From Dromaius novaehollandiae (taxonomy: Eukaryota; Chordata; Aves; Casuariiformes; Dromaiidae), in contig NC_088111.1 of NCBI RefSeq assembly GCF_036370855.1, positions 17,395,501 through 17,459,500 on the forward strand: DNA of 64,000 nt, given 5' to 3'. The position numbers were made by a program, and so were the translations under genes. Positions 25,001 through 57,921 of the stretch are shown here, piece after piece; position 1 is the stretch's first letter, and each line of letters starts with the position of its first letter. Under the pieces are notes generated by a model. The model was not told the DNA's origin. It saw only the letters and a program-made list of their open reading frames with translations, and ran no database searches.

Positions 25001-28000
25001 TTACCACATATGCCTGCTCCTAAAGCCATTGCTTCTGGGTGGCTTGGGGAGGGAGGGAGGGGGGTTCAGCTCCATTGCAGTTGTAGCTAACAGTTCAGAT
25101 CTCTGCACGCAACAGACAAACAGATATGATTTACCTTCAATAGGCTGAGGCAATGCTATTCTGAAAGAATATTTATGTAAATAATATCCACATGTGCCTT
25201 TGCTATTACAAGTTGAACTGGAAACATTTCAGCATTTCATGCCCTAAAAATCATTAATCAGCAGAAACCTAAATTAAACAATCTGCCAAAAATCAGACAG
25301 ACAACCCTTCTGCATTTCCTAGTGCCCACACAGACATATTCCCCTCATCCTAAGAAGCGCCACATCATTCTTAACATTTTCCTTGCCAAACCGATGCCAG
25401 AAAGGGGCTGGGGTGGGGGGGAATGTGTATCCCTTATGGCTGAAACCTTTGTTCTGACAGCAAGAGATATCATACAGAAAGCATTTCTCAGGCTAGAAAC
25501 TCACAGAGTGGTTCAAGAGAAATCTGTTTGCAAATACACCCTATTCAGTGTTTGCAGTAGGCAGCCTTCCTCAACTAAGATCCACATTCTCACGTAGTGT
25601 TTGTCACTGAAGGCACTGAAAATAAGCACCAAATATGATCCTTTGGTTATTTTAACTACACGCTCTTTTTCAACAGCAGCAGCCAGAGGTTCAAGTGATG
25701 CAAGACTTTGTCCAGACCAAAAAATCCGTAAGGCCTCTGGAAGAAGTCTGGAAGCTGAAGAAAGAGCTTGAGGATGAGACCCAGCGTCGGCAGCAGCTAG
25801 AAGCAGAGATCAAAGCCATTCAGAACAACATTGTCCACCTGCAAAATCAGAAGCCCCAAGAAACTGTAGTTAAGAAAGAACTGCTGAAAAAAGTGCCTGA
25901 CCCTCAACTGGATGAGAGCTTCCACAAAATGCAGCAAAATCTAGCAGAAGAGCAGCGCAAAAACCAGGTGCTCCAGGATGAGCTGGAGGCCCTGAAACTT
26001 AGGCTGCGTGTTTTGGAGCACGAGAAGAGGGAAGGAGGACAGGAGTATATTGTGAAAGAGGTGCTACGTATTGAACAAGATAAGGCTCAAGCTGATGAAA
26101 TCCTGAAGCTCAAGGAAGAACTGGAAGAGCTTAGGAGGCAGGAAGGCACTAGAGAGAACGAAGTCATCCTTCTACGCCAACAAATTGCTGTGCTCTCCAG
26201 CGAGAAGAACAAAGAGCAGGAGAAGGTAACAGAGAAGGAGGTGCTGAAGCTGCAGAATGATCCACAGCTGGAGATGGAATTCCAGATATTGCAAGAGACC
26301 ATGCAGAGGGAGAGTGCCCTTAGACAGAAGCAAGAGGAAGAGCTCTGCTTCCTCCAGGAGAAGCTCAAACGTCTTGAAAAGGAACGGGCCATCGCTGAGG
26401 GCAAAATTACTGTCAAGGAGGTGCTAAAGGTGGAGAAAGACTTGGCAATTGAGAGAGAGGTGAATGAGCTTCGGCGCCAGTACGAAGATGAGAAATCCAA
26501 GGGTCGTTCCAATGAGCGGGAAAAGGCTGAGCTGCTCAGGAAGATCCAGCTGCTAGAGGAGGAGAATGCCAAGGTGGTTGTCCAGGAGAAAGTGCGTGAG
26601 ATTGTGCGCCCAGATCCTAAGGCTGAAAATGAAGTTGCCAACCTTCGTTTGGAGCTGGTAGAGCAGGAGAGAAGATGCCGGGGTGGTGATGAACAACTGA
26701 AGACCTGCCAGACTGAGCTGGCTGCTCTGAAAAACAGAGGGCCACTGGTAGAAGTCAAAGAAGTCATTAAGGAGGTCATTAAGTACAAGAATGATCCCGA
26801 AACTGAAAAGGAGCTACAGCGACTTCGGGAGGAAATCATAGACAGGACAGGAGCAATTGAAAGAGCTGACTTGGAGATCTACCAGCTGAAACAAGAGATA
26901 CAAGCCTTGAAAGAAACCAAGCCTCAAGTGCATATGAAGGAAGTTGTTCAAGAAATTCTGCAGTTTCGGGAAGACCCCAAGACTAGAGAGGAGGTAGAGT
27001 CTCTGAGAATTCAGCTAGCAGAGGAACAGATGAAACACATTGACCTAGAGAGGGAGCGGCTACTCCAAGAAGAGAAAATTAGACAGAAGGAGGAGGAACT
27101 TTCCCAGGTGAAGGAGAAGGTGGTCCAACAGGAAGTAGTGAAGTATGAGCAAGATCCTGCCTTGAAAGCTGAAGTCAACTCCTTCTCTCAGAGCATTGAG
27201 AGCGAACTGAAGCAAATTGACTGCCTCCGTGAAGAACTCCGCAAGCTGCAGAGGCGGCGATCTGAATTAGAACGTCAGCTGGAAGAACTTGAGAAAGAGA
27301 GACAGGCACGCAGAGAGGCTGAACTGGAGGTGCAGAGGCTGAGGATTAGGTTGAATGAGTTAGAAGAACAGGAAAGGGAAACAACAGAAAGAGTGACTGT
27401 GAAACAGAAAGTGATCCTGCAGCAAGATCCTCAGCAAGAGAAGGAACACTCCCTCCTCAGGCTGGAGCTGGAAGAAGAGAAGCACCGGAGACAAGTCTTG
27501 CAAACTGAACTGGAAGCCCTGAGAAAGAAGCTTCTTTCTTTGGAGAAGATGGAAGTCAAAGAGAAAGTGGTCTTTTCAGAGAGCGTCCAAGTGGACAAAG
27601 GAGACACAGAGTATGAGATTCAAAAGCTGAAGAGCACTCTGGAGGAGGAGAGTAGGCGTAAGAGGGAGCTGGATGCAGATATCAACCGGCTTGAAACCAG
27701 GTTGTCCGAGGTGGAGTTCAACAACTCTAAGTCATCAAAGGAGTTAGACTTATTAAGAGAGGAAAACCACAAACTACACCTTGAAAAACAGAACCTGCTG
27801 ATGGAAACAAGGAGGCTGCAGTCAGAGATTGAACTCACAGCAACAGAAGCTCGAGATCTGAGAAACATGACCCATGCGGACAGTGGAATAAACCTGGACT
27901 CCAGATTCCAAGCTTTGGAAAGGGAGTTAGATGATCTGAAGCAGTTATCTAGAGAAAAGGATGCAGAGATTGAGCAACTCCAAAATCGCCTCAAGACAGT

Positions 28001-28364
28001 GGCTATCAAGAGGGAACAAAGAGAGAACCACCTGAGGCGCTCTATCGTGGTCATTGACCCCGACACAGGCAAGGAGATGTCTCCAGAGGAAGCTCATAGG
28101 CTTGGCCTCATTGAGTGGAGCCTATTTGTCAAACTGAAGAGCCAGGAATGTGATTGGGAAGAGATCTCAATAAAGGGTCCCAATGGGGAATCGTCCGTGA
28201 TCCTTGACAGGAAGTCTGGTAGAGAGTTCTCAATTGAGGATGCCTTGAAGAGCGGAAGGCTAACCATGGCTCAATATGACAGTTACCTCAACAAGGAGAT
28301 GTCAATCCAGGAGTTGGCAGTCTTGGTGTCCGGAAGTAATTACACAGCGCTCCCTCCACTTTAG
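9915..28364 (+). CDS. PPL: Periplakin, coding exons 2 to the end (exon 1 outside or not found)
   Basis: Periplakin is a plakin-family cytolinker of desmosomes and the cornified envelope. It partners envoplakin and binds keratin and vimentin filaments through its C-terminal linker. Twenty-one exons joined by GT-AG introns give about 1,742 residues in one continuous frame; with the missing N-terminal exon (about 21 residues in mammals) this matches the mammalian length of about 1,756. Order of parts: spectrin-repeat plakin head (exons 2-21), with an SH3-like segment at the exon 11-12 junction (VEALCEYEGEQ, then TLQKNSGDIWDV); a long coiled-coil rod in the last exon (25680 to about 28020); and the plakin linker (IDPDTGKEMSPEEAH, ECDWEEISIKGPNGESSV). 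It has no full plakin-repeat domains after the linker, which is typical of periplakin. It ends convergent with UBN1. The family call is very secure; individual boundaries are by eye. Confidence 0.97.
10764..10918 (+). CDS. PPL: PPL coding exon 3
   Basis: Acceptor CCTCCCCAG, donor GTGAGT. It encodes DLHKIKACQLAQYKDL to KHPQGEMITE plus two bases of a split Asp. It contains the conserved LLYVLDGDAAIAKHMKHPQG segment. Confidence 0.95.
11506..11626 (+). CDS. PPL: PPL coding exon 4
   Basis: Acceptor CTTCCCACAG, donor GTACCA. One base completes Asp, then 40 codons IRQLKERVANLRVKHGQIYN to VNWSTVIEEKQ. Confidence 0.95.
12648..12773 (+). CDS. PPL: PPL coding exon 5
   Basis: Acceptor GCATGATGCAG, donor GTCAGC. 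42 codons in phase 0, including the highly conserved FGTDLPLV and QVEEHNIFHNEV. Confidence 0.95.
13101..13142 (+). CDS. PPL: PPL coding exon 6 (42-nt microexon-like)
   Basis: Acceptor CTGTTACCAG, donor GTAAGA. Only 14 codons (DHTSDLQIKYQKLL), phase 0 on both sides, so skipping it would keep frame. Confidence 0.93.
13347..13508 (+). CDS. PPL: PPL coding exon 7
   Basis: Acceptor CCCTTAACAG, donor GTTGGT (weak at +3). 54 codons, including SLQDYMQRCTN, YWLDQQAK and DYPSRRRQYE, a hallmark plakin spectrin-repeat segment. Confidence 0.95.
13967..14074 (+). CDS. PPL: PPL coding exon 8
   Basis: Acceptor CTCATTGCAG, donor GTGAGC. 36 codons from NFIHRKLEEKEEAINKLHAD to HPGKNAIE, phase 0. Confidence 0.95.
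14678..14773 (+). CDS. PPL: PPL coding exon 9
   Basis: Acceptor GTGTTACAG, donor GTACCA. 32 codons AHIEAVHADWKEYLNFLICE to KFMEDFHK, phase 0. Confidence 0.95.
15926..16048 (+). CDS. PPL: PPL coding exon 10
   Basis: Acceptor TTTTCTGCAG, donor GTGAGT. 41 codons from FQKDTKDAQELLKKVDTDLD to LLRELD, phase 0. Confidence 0.95.
17036..17182 (+). CDS. PPL: PPL coding exon 11 (enters SH3-like segment)
   Basis: Acceptor CCTGTGCTAG, donor GTAAAG. 49 codons DQEKALDKYDAVVK to VEALCEYEGEQ. The final ALCEYEGEQ begins the plakin SH3-like fold. Confidence 0.95.
18069..18220 (+). CDS. PPL: PPL coding exon 12 (SH3-like segment)
   Basis: Acceptor TCTGTTCCCAAG, donor GTAGGT. 50 codons plus two bases of a split Asn. 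GQITRGARYTLQKNSGDIWD and APGVCFMIPPADPEAV complete the SH3-like domain of the plakin head. Confidence 0.94.
19130..19227 (+). CDS. PPL: PPL coding exon 13
   Basis: Acceptor CCTGTTTTGCAG, donor GTGTGC. It completes Asn, then IANQYMNVKEKTTNCKNILQ to KADSIG plus one base of a split Asp. The weak donor was chosen because it joins in frame to exon 14 and matches the mammalian protein. Confidence 0.88.
19742..19899 (+). CDS. PPL: PPL coding exon 14
   Basis: Acceptor CTTGTTATCCAG, donor GTACGG. It completes Asp, then 52 codons AASVQGRQLLAGLEKVNSD to RSKELK. Confidence 0.94.
20560..20655 (-). repeat. CR1 LINE fragment (3' end), reverse orientation
   Basis: ACAGAATCAGAGAACCGCTG then GGTTGGAAAGGACTTTTAGA and GATCATCTAGTGCAAC is the usual reverse complement of an avian CR1 3' end, followed by a CTGCTCAAGCAG landmark. 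It is a short 5'-truncated copy in a PPL intron; the far edge is unclear. Confidence 0.85.
20941..21119 (+). CDS. PPL: PPL coding exon 15
   Basis: Acceptor ATTCTTACTGCAG, donor GTAAGT. 59 codons plus two bases: NITNEVRRIEPDKIRKIQE to QLLNAAQE and a split Lys. Confidence 0.95.
21210..21348 (+). CDS. PPL: PPL coding exon 16
   Basis: Acceptor GTGTCCATACAG, donor GTGAGT. It completes Lys, then 46 codons VEVATHLERSLQQGRDLLST to DRKKEELL. Confidence 0.95.
22258..22451 (+). CDS. PPL: PPL coding exon 17
   Basis: Acceptor CTTCTTTCTCAG, donor GTAAGA. 64 codons plus a split Arg, including FQEHCPDIERQEAELYKLNQ. Confidence 0.95.
23073..23223 (+). CDS. PPL: PPL coding exon 18
   Basis: Acceptor TTCTCCCTACAG, donor GTAATT. 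It completes Arg, then 50 codons TQTLQKARSAYSNY to VEVKLKNQA. Confidence 0.94.
23511..23594 (+). CDS. PPL: PPL coding exon 19
   Basis: Acceptor TGTGCATGTTAG, donor GTAAGG. 28 codons ALLSDIASKEQEVQKV to QQYQQAVK, phase 0. Confidence 0.94.
24081..24197 (+). CDS. PPL: PPL coding exon 20
   Basis: Acceptor TTGTTCCCACAG, donor GTAAAT. 39 codons DYELEAEKLRSILDLENGRN to AAKVKEQ, phase 0. Confidence 0.95.
24854..24946 (+). CDS. PPL: PPL coding exon 21
   Basis: Acceptor TTTCTTTCCTAG, donor GTAACT. 31 codons EAVLAAKFTEVNAVNKQRLQ to FAQNLLRQ; end of the head domain. Confidence 0.95.
25680..28364 (+). CDS. PPL: PPL last coding exon: coiled-coil rod and plakin linker
   Basis: A single 2.7-kb exon encodes the whole rod and the C-terminus, the usual plakin gene structure. 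The acceptor lies in CAACAGCAGCAG, so 25677, 25680 and 25683 are all possible starts; 25680 gives LLRQ-QPEV as in mammals. From 25680 to about 28020 the protein is charged heptad coiled coil, interrupted about every 60 residues by a VKEV...DP-type motif. RSIVVIDPDTGKEMSPEEAH to MSIQELAVLVSG is the linker that binds intermediate filaments. The stop codon is TAG at 28362-28364. Confidence 0.96.
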   Translation, partial: QPEVQVMQDFVQTKKSVRPLEEVWKLKKELEDETQRRQQLEAEIKAIQNNIVHLQNQKPQETVVKKELLKKVPDPQLDESFHKMQQNLAEEQRKNQVLQDELEALKLRLRVLEHEKREGGQEYIVKEVLRIEQDKAQADEILKLKEELEELRRQEGTRENEVILLRQQIAVLSSEKNKEQEKVTEKEVLKLQNDPQLEMEFQILQETMQRESALRQKQEEELCFLQEKLKRLEKERAIAEGKITVKEVLKVEKDLAIEREVNELRRQYEDEKSKGRSNEREKAELLRKIQLLEEENAKVVVQEKVREIVRPDPKAENEVANLRLELVEQERRCRGGDEQLKTCQTELAALKNRGPLVEVKEVIKEVIKYKNDPETEKELQRLREEIIDRTGAIERADLEIYQLKQEIQALKETKPQVHMKEVVQEILQFREDPKTREEVESLRIQLAEEQMKHIDLERERLLQEEKIRQKEEELSQVKEKVVQQEVVKYEQDPALKAEVNSFSQSIESELKQIDCLREELRKLQRRRSELERQLEELEKERQARREAELEVQRLRIRLNELEEQERETTERVTVKQKVILQQDPQQEKEHSLLRLELEEEKHRRQVLQTELEALRKKLLSLEKMEVKEKVVFSESVQVDKGDTEYEIQKLKSTLEEESRRKRELDADINRLETRLSEVEFNNSKSSKELDLLREENHKLHLEKQNLLMETRRLQSEIELTATEARDLRNMTHADSGINLDSRFQALERELDDLKQLSREKDAEIEQLQNRLKTVAIKREQRENHLRRSIVVIDPDTGKEMSPEEAHRLGLIEWSLFVKLKSQECDWEEISIKGPNGESSVILDRKSGREFSIEDALKSGRLTMAQYDSYLNKEMSIQELAVLVSGSNYTALPPL

Positions 28365-29290
28365 AAACGTTCTTAAAAGCAGCTAGTCAGAGCTGCACTA
28401 CTTGTTAGACTACCAGATCACTGCAAATCCTTGCCCTCCTTTGCCTCTTCCAAAATGCTAGAGCCAGTGCCTCAGCCATCACAAGCATGCTATGAAGCCA
28501 CACTGCTTGCTGTGATACATTGCAGAAAAGCACTACCAATAGTGGAAAACACATTCATCAAGACTACGTTAAAACTTCATCCCCTTCTTCAGTCTTATTT
28601 AATCACTCAACCTAACAAAAAACAAGACAAAAAGCCTTAAACTCGTGAAGTATCTAAGTCTGAAGACTCAGCAGAGCCTGCAGTTTCTTCAGCATATACT
28701 CACATAAAAAGCTGTATACAGCAGACATTAGGGAGATTGAAGGTCAAGATGACTCCAAGATGGCCAGCAGAAGCTGGTTGCGTCAACTGCAAGTTGTTAA
28801 GCCAGAGAGTTTCATTGTGGACAGATGACTAAATGATGGGATCTTCCTCTGAGAAAACCAGCTCTGTAGACAAAAGGTGTAATATACATCTTAATTCGGT
28901 ATCACCACATTAATATCTGAACACCGTCATTTTGTTCACCTCTGTGCCTATGCTGCTGGGGAAGAATGAAGCAAAGCACAGTAATTTGATGGTGTCAGTT
29001 CTAGATTCGGGAGGAGCATTCATGTATCATAGGGTTCACCAAAAAGTATGTGAAGAGATGGCAATATTGCCAAACACAAGATGCTAGCGTAAAGCATGCA
29101 ACTGTAACCAAATGCAGAGTGCCTTCTAAATACAGTTAGCTTACCTCATGGTTAAAAGCCACTTGTGCTGGTATTTTACTGAATAGAGTTACATGCAGCT
29201 ACACGTTTCATTTACTTGTGTAAGGGAATGGGAAATAGAGGGAAATTCTATTTATAGTACAAAATAAAAATGCAGTGGTTCCAATCAGAA
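28365..29290 (+). other. PPL: PPL 3' untranslated region
   Basis: About 0.9 kb follows the stop before a good polyadenylation signal. It has many stops in all frames and no repeats that I recognise. The end point is inferred from the signal, not observed. Confidence 0.75.
29263..29268 (+). promoter_or_regulatory. PPL: PPL polyadenylation signal AATAAA
   Basis: AATAAA in AGTACAAAATAAAAATGCAG, the first canonical hexamer after the PPL stop, with T-rich sequence (TTTGCTTTTCTTTTTTAATT) about 20-30 bases on. Cleavage is expected near 29285. Confidence 0.75.
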
Positions 29291-30214
29291 GTTTGCTTTT
29301 CTTTTTTAATTGTGACAGCCTTTTGATCTTTGGTTTTAAAGGAGTTTCAGAATCAAAGTTAAAAAACAAGACTCTTCATTTCAAATGTTGACTCTGTTTT
29401 CCAAGAGGAAAATTGCTGGACCAGCACTAGCTGGGACTAATTAGCAGCATTAGATGGGACTGAAATGCACAAACAAATGGGACTAAAGCTACAAGAAAAG
29501 AGGGAATTATGCTGGGACAGTACCAGGGGCCTCCAAGTCTAGAGCATATTCATTTCTTTATTTCTTTTTCCTCAATTTCTACTTTACCAGCGCAAACAGC
29601 ACCCCCCCAACACACACCCACCAATTCCAGACGTGCAGACAATCAAAATTTAAAACCTGGGGTCTTTTCACATTATTTAACCCACTTGTCCAATGAAAGG
29701 TCTGGCAGATCAGTGTTGCCTTTAACAATGCTCACATTCAGCTGCGCTCAGACTATAGTCTGTATTCCTTATGCAACACACTCGCTTCCAATATGCCTTT
29801 GCAGAGCTAAATGCCCAGGCTCCAGTAACCTCTGCTGTCAACAAAAGCACCAATAAGCATTCACTGCACATCCATCTTGGTTTTAGAGATCAACAAAATA
29901 ATCTTTACCTTTGTGAATGAAAGGAACACACAAAAATTACCACCGTTGCTCCCAGTCCTGAACTCCAGATGTTTTTCCAGCAGATATAGCTTCAAAAGTC
30001 TGCAGGAGCACATCCATTGAATAAGAATATGCCATTTTACAACCACAAAGTCTAGGAACAGAGCTATAATTTACTTACCATTTAGCGGACTTTAGTGAAA
30101 ATGCTAATTAATTCATTAATCACTGAAGAAACAGATGATCAAGAGATGATCATCCAAGCTAAAGCTACTCTTGAAAACAAAATCATGAAACCAGAGATAA
30201 GAAGATGGAAAAAG
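29291..30214. other. Convergent intergenic gap between PPL and UBN1
   Basis: Roughly 0.9 kb separates the inferred 3' ends of the two convergent genes. I see no exon, repeat or RNA gene in it. Confidence 0.6.
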
Positions 30215-32565
30215 CATTTTGGAAACTTTGAAACAATTTATTCAGTTGTTCTGTACAAGATTAACAGTTTTCATACCACCCCCACCATCTTCAGCAAGAC
30301 AGTCCCAACACACACAAAAAAATATAATAGTAGTAAACTGCAGCTCTTACACTCAAAAGGAACTGCCATACGACGTAAGTGCCATGGGAGCCTCGCCTCC
30401 CCACACTGTCACCGAAGTGTTGCAAGTTGCCTTGTCAAGGCAGAGATGCCAGACTCCTGGCTCCCCATCAGCTGTCAGGGCTTTGCGTGGTTCTGCCTTG
30501 CTGCGACTCTGCTCGATACCATTCACTCACTCATTATAGCATGTAAAGAAAAAAATATCCCACAGAATTTCCACCGAATAAACATTTCCCTGAGGCAAGA
30601 GGCTTCGCTAAATTCCTAGAATGAGGGCATTCTGCTCTGGCCATGCACGTGTGTGCTTCCCAGCAGAAGCATTCAAGTGAAAGCAAAGAGAGGGAGTAGA
30701 ACCAGTACCTCAAGTCACTCGCTGAGAGTCCCTATCCTGCCAGGTGTTCAAACACTCTTTCAGCTACCATTGAAAGTTGAAGGTGCACAGTACCTCTCAG
30801 GATTAGGCCTTCAACGGGAACCATGCGACATCCACTGCTCAGAGTCCATCAATAACCGCTGTGCTTAGTTTTACTAACGTAAGTTCTGTCTTTGGCTCTT
30901 TTGCTACAACCTAGGTATTTCTGTAAACAAATTTTTAATTCTGAGCTGCATTTGTTTAAAAATACAAACAACGTAGTGATCTTGGGAAATCATTTATCAG
31001 CTCAAATTGAAAACAGTCTATCTTGGATCTTAGCAAAAATGGGGAAAACTAAAGCAAATATTTGCTGGTATGCTCAGTGTCAGCATCCTTCCCCAAAGTT
31101 CAAGAAGGAAGGCTGCAAGTGTTTGCTGGGAATACCAGTGAAGTCTATGTGGATCAGTGCTTCTGCTGCATAATTCAGATGTGGCTACAGAGGCCTGAGA
31201 GAAGAGAGACTGGGAGAGTGGAAAATCAAAACCCATAAGCTCAGCTGGAACCACAGTCTGCCCTTAGCTATGCGCAGATCAAAAGGGTACGCTCAGGGAT
31301 CAGTATTTAGGTCTAAGAGTTAAACAATTAAAAATGAGATACCCCAATTCTAGATGATCCCCATTCCTGCAGCTGTGACAAGCACATGATTCTAGTGCAG
31401 AAATCATCCAGGAGAACAATATTATTCTCTGGAATTCATTTGAGTAGTAGTGACCTTGGGTAACCTAGATCATTCCCTCTGCCCACCAAAGAGATCATGA
31501 CTAAAGACCCTAGGAAAAAATGGCTTTAGGGGAAGGTCTGGAACCCGCTTGCACAAACTCGGATAAGAACTGGTGCTCTTGCTGGATTTGGTACTGTATT
31601 CGCAGTCACCAAGACACCATTGAAGTCCAGACAGTGCAGCTTTTTTTGATGTGCAACCATAAAAAGCTCTATTAAATAAAACAGAATACATCTTAAATAC
31701 AGAATGATTAAAAAAGACTTGAGGAGCACACAAAATAGGGCTGAAATGTGTGTCACTAGTCCATTCTTGCTCCACCATAAAAGGCACTGGAATTATGTCT
31801 TCCTATACATGTGACATGCTGAGAAGTGTCCCATTCGATCCAATGCATTCAATGGTAATGAAGATAAAACTGAGCAGGAAAAACGCATCCCTTCGGAGGA
31901 AAAAAAAAATCCAAAGAACAAAAGAAGTAGAATTCTCGATGTTCATGAGTGCATCTAGAAATGTCTCTCTAAAGAGTCTTCCTTCTCCTCCAGAGGGGAA
32001 CATCAGGTGGCTTGTTAGATTGACCACACAGGAAATATTAAGTCCTCCAATTAAGTGTAGCACAGTTTTATAGTACAATTGAAAAGTTAGTCAAATGTCT
32101 TCGGAAAGCACTGGCAGTGCTAGAATTATCCAAGTAAATCCAAAGCAGAAAGAAGCACCTTTCACACCCTCCACTGGGAGACCAAGGAGGTAACTGGACT
32201 TGGAGGTACTTGGCAGATGTTGACACAGGTGGGTGGGAATCCACCAGCACCGGACTCTCTGCAAGAAAGCCAAGCCACCCGAGTCTCCCTGCAAGTTCTA
32301 GCGCTTGCCAGTGCCAGGGAATGCGTGAAGGGCAGCAGCAATAAAACAGTGCTACAAATGCTTCTCTCATTAGGGCATGGCTCAAGGTGACCCTTTGCGT
32401 AAGGCCTTGCTCTGAAAGCCTCTGAGCAAATGCGCCAATGAGCTCCTCTTTGCAGTTCAGTCTCTCCAGTTCTTGTGAGAAAAAGACACAGCCGGTATCC
32501 AATCTTCATGACCTGTTCCTCTTGGTTTTATCCTATGTGTGCTCTAGCTCCCCTCCTTGCAGATG
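30215..32565 (-). other. UBN1: UBN1 3' untranslated region (inferred)
   Basis: This runs from the UBN1 stop codon down to the first minus-strand AATAAA, giving about 2.35 kb. No coding frame is convincing. The extent is inferred from the signal alone. Confidence 0.6.
30237..30242 (-). promoter_or_regulatory. UBN1: UBN1 polyadenylation signal AATAAA (minus strand)
   Basis: TTTATT on the plus strand reads AATAAA on the minus strand. I saw no other canonical minus-strand hexamer between it and the UBN1 stop. Confidence 0.6.
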
Positions 32566-56710
<24,145 letters not shown>

Positions 56711-57298
56711 GGCGACAGCCCAGTCTTACCAGACCTCAGGGCACAGTCCCCATCGTGTCGGAGGAGTTCTGCCCGAACCACAGACGCACACACGAGAGGA
56801 TTTCACTGCCTAGTTAGGGATATAGGAGGGCGCTGGAAGCGGAACGCGTCACTTGAAGTTTCCTTAGGAAATGACAGGGGCTTGTGCTGTTAGCGCTTGC
56901 TGCAATCATTAAAAGGAGAAAAAAAGGAAAGAAGAAAAACGTCAGTCCGCCCGCAGAGCTCCTTCCGCGCCGGCAGTCCCCTGCCTTCCCCTCGGGCCAC
57001 GCACACGTCTCTCCCCTGGCCCCCAGCGCCGCTCCCACGGGCTGAGGGAAGCGCGGCGGCCCGGGGAACCGAGCGACCTCCGCAGCACCGGCGGCCCAGG
57101 GCCCGCCGGGCTCCCCGGGGCAGCGCCACGGCGGCCGGAGCCCTGCCCGCCTCGGGGCCGGGCCCCAGCGCCTCGGGGCCGCCGGCCGCGCCGTCGCCTG
57201 GCGGACCGGGCCGGGGGAGGGCGGAGCGCCGCGGCCGGACCCCGCGCTCCAAAGCCGTTAAACGGCGGCCGCCCGGAACGCGGCCGGCCGGGCCCGCG

Positions 57299-57352
57299 GC
57301 GGCACCCCCCCGCCGCCGCCGCCGCCGCCGCCCGCCGCCCGCCGCCCGCCGC
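57299..57352. repeat. (GCC)n-rich repeat
   Basis: Uninterrupted CCG/GCC triplets followed by CCCGCCG units in the first UBN1 intron; a trinucleotide tract prone to length change. Confidence 0.85.
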
Positions 57353-57465
57353 CGCGGGGAGCGGGGCCGCCCGCCGGCACCCCCGGGCCGCGCCGCGGGG
57401 CTGCGGGAGCCGCCGGGGGCCGGCAGCGGCCGCGGCGCCGAGGGACCGGCAGCGGCCGCGCGGCG

Positions 57466-57500
57466 GGGGCCGGGCCGGGCCGGGCCGGGCCGGGGCCGGG
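57466..57500. repeat. (GGGCC)n / GGGGCC tandem repeat
   Basis: Two GGGGCC units flank four GGGCC units, followed by GGGCGGGGGAGGGGG. The regular G runs could fold as G-quadruplex on the plus strand. Confidence 0.85.
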
Positions 57501-57570
57501 CGGGGGAGGGGGCAGCGCGGCCGGCGGGGCCGGGCGGGCCGGGCGGGGCGGTGCCGCCTCCCGCACTCAC

Positions 57571-57650
57571 CGCTGCCGCCGGACGCGGCCGCCGCTGCCG
57601 CCGCCGCTGTCTCCCGGGCCGGATCCGAGCGTCGCTCCTACGTCACATGC
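57571..57650 (-). other. UBN1: UBN1 noncoding first exon (donor seen, start inferred)
   Basis: On the minus strand GGCGGCAGCG is followed by the strong donor GTGAGTGCGG (intron begins at 57570). There is no in-frame start, so it would be 5' UTR joined to the ATG exon. Two acceptors are possible upstream of the ATG: TTCCGCTTCCAG (exon from 56832) or TTCGGGCAG (exon from 56768). The transcription start is not visible. Confidence 0.6.
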
Positions 57651-57849
57651 AGGGGGCGCTGCCCTCGCGCTGAAGCCGGGCGGCGTCACAAAGCCGCGCG
57701 CCCCGCGCCCAATCAGCGCCGCCGCCGCGGTCACACCTCGGGGGGAGCGGCCCGGCGACGGCCGGCCCGACCCACGTGACCGGAGCGGCCCTATCCCCGC
57801 CGCCTCGCGCCTCACCCTTCCCCCGCGGCTGGTGCCGCCCTGTCCCGGC

Positions 57850-57921
57850 AGGCCTTGCGCGGCGGCGGGCGGGGCGGCGAGATGGCGGCGGCCGGGACCA
57901 TGTGCGGCGCGGCGCGATGAG
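57850..57921 (+). other. Putative first exon of an unidentified divergent transcript
   Basis: A GAGATGGCGGCGGCC block ends at ATGAG followed by the donor GTGAGG at 57922. The frame from the first ATG stops almost at once, so it is probably 5' UTR or noncoding. By synteny the divergent gene could be GLYR1, but its N-terminal sequence is not encoded here nor found further right. Start coordinate approximate. Confidence 0.4.

Noticed and set aside
26087-26839. Long minus-strand open frame (250 codons) opposite PPL
   Set aside because: It is the antisense shadow of the Glu/Lys-rich rod: Ser/Phe-rich runs are what antisense GAG/AAG codons give. No independent signals.
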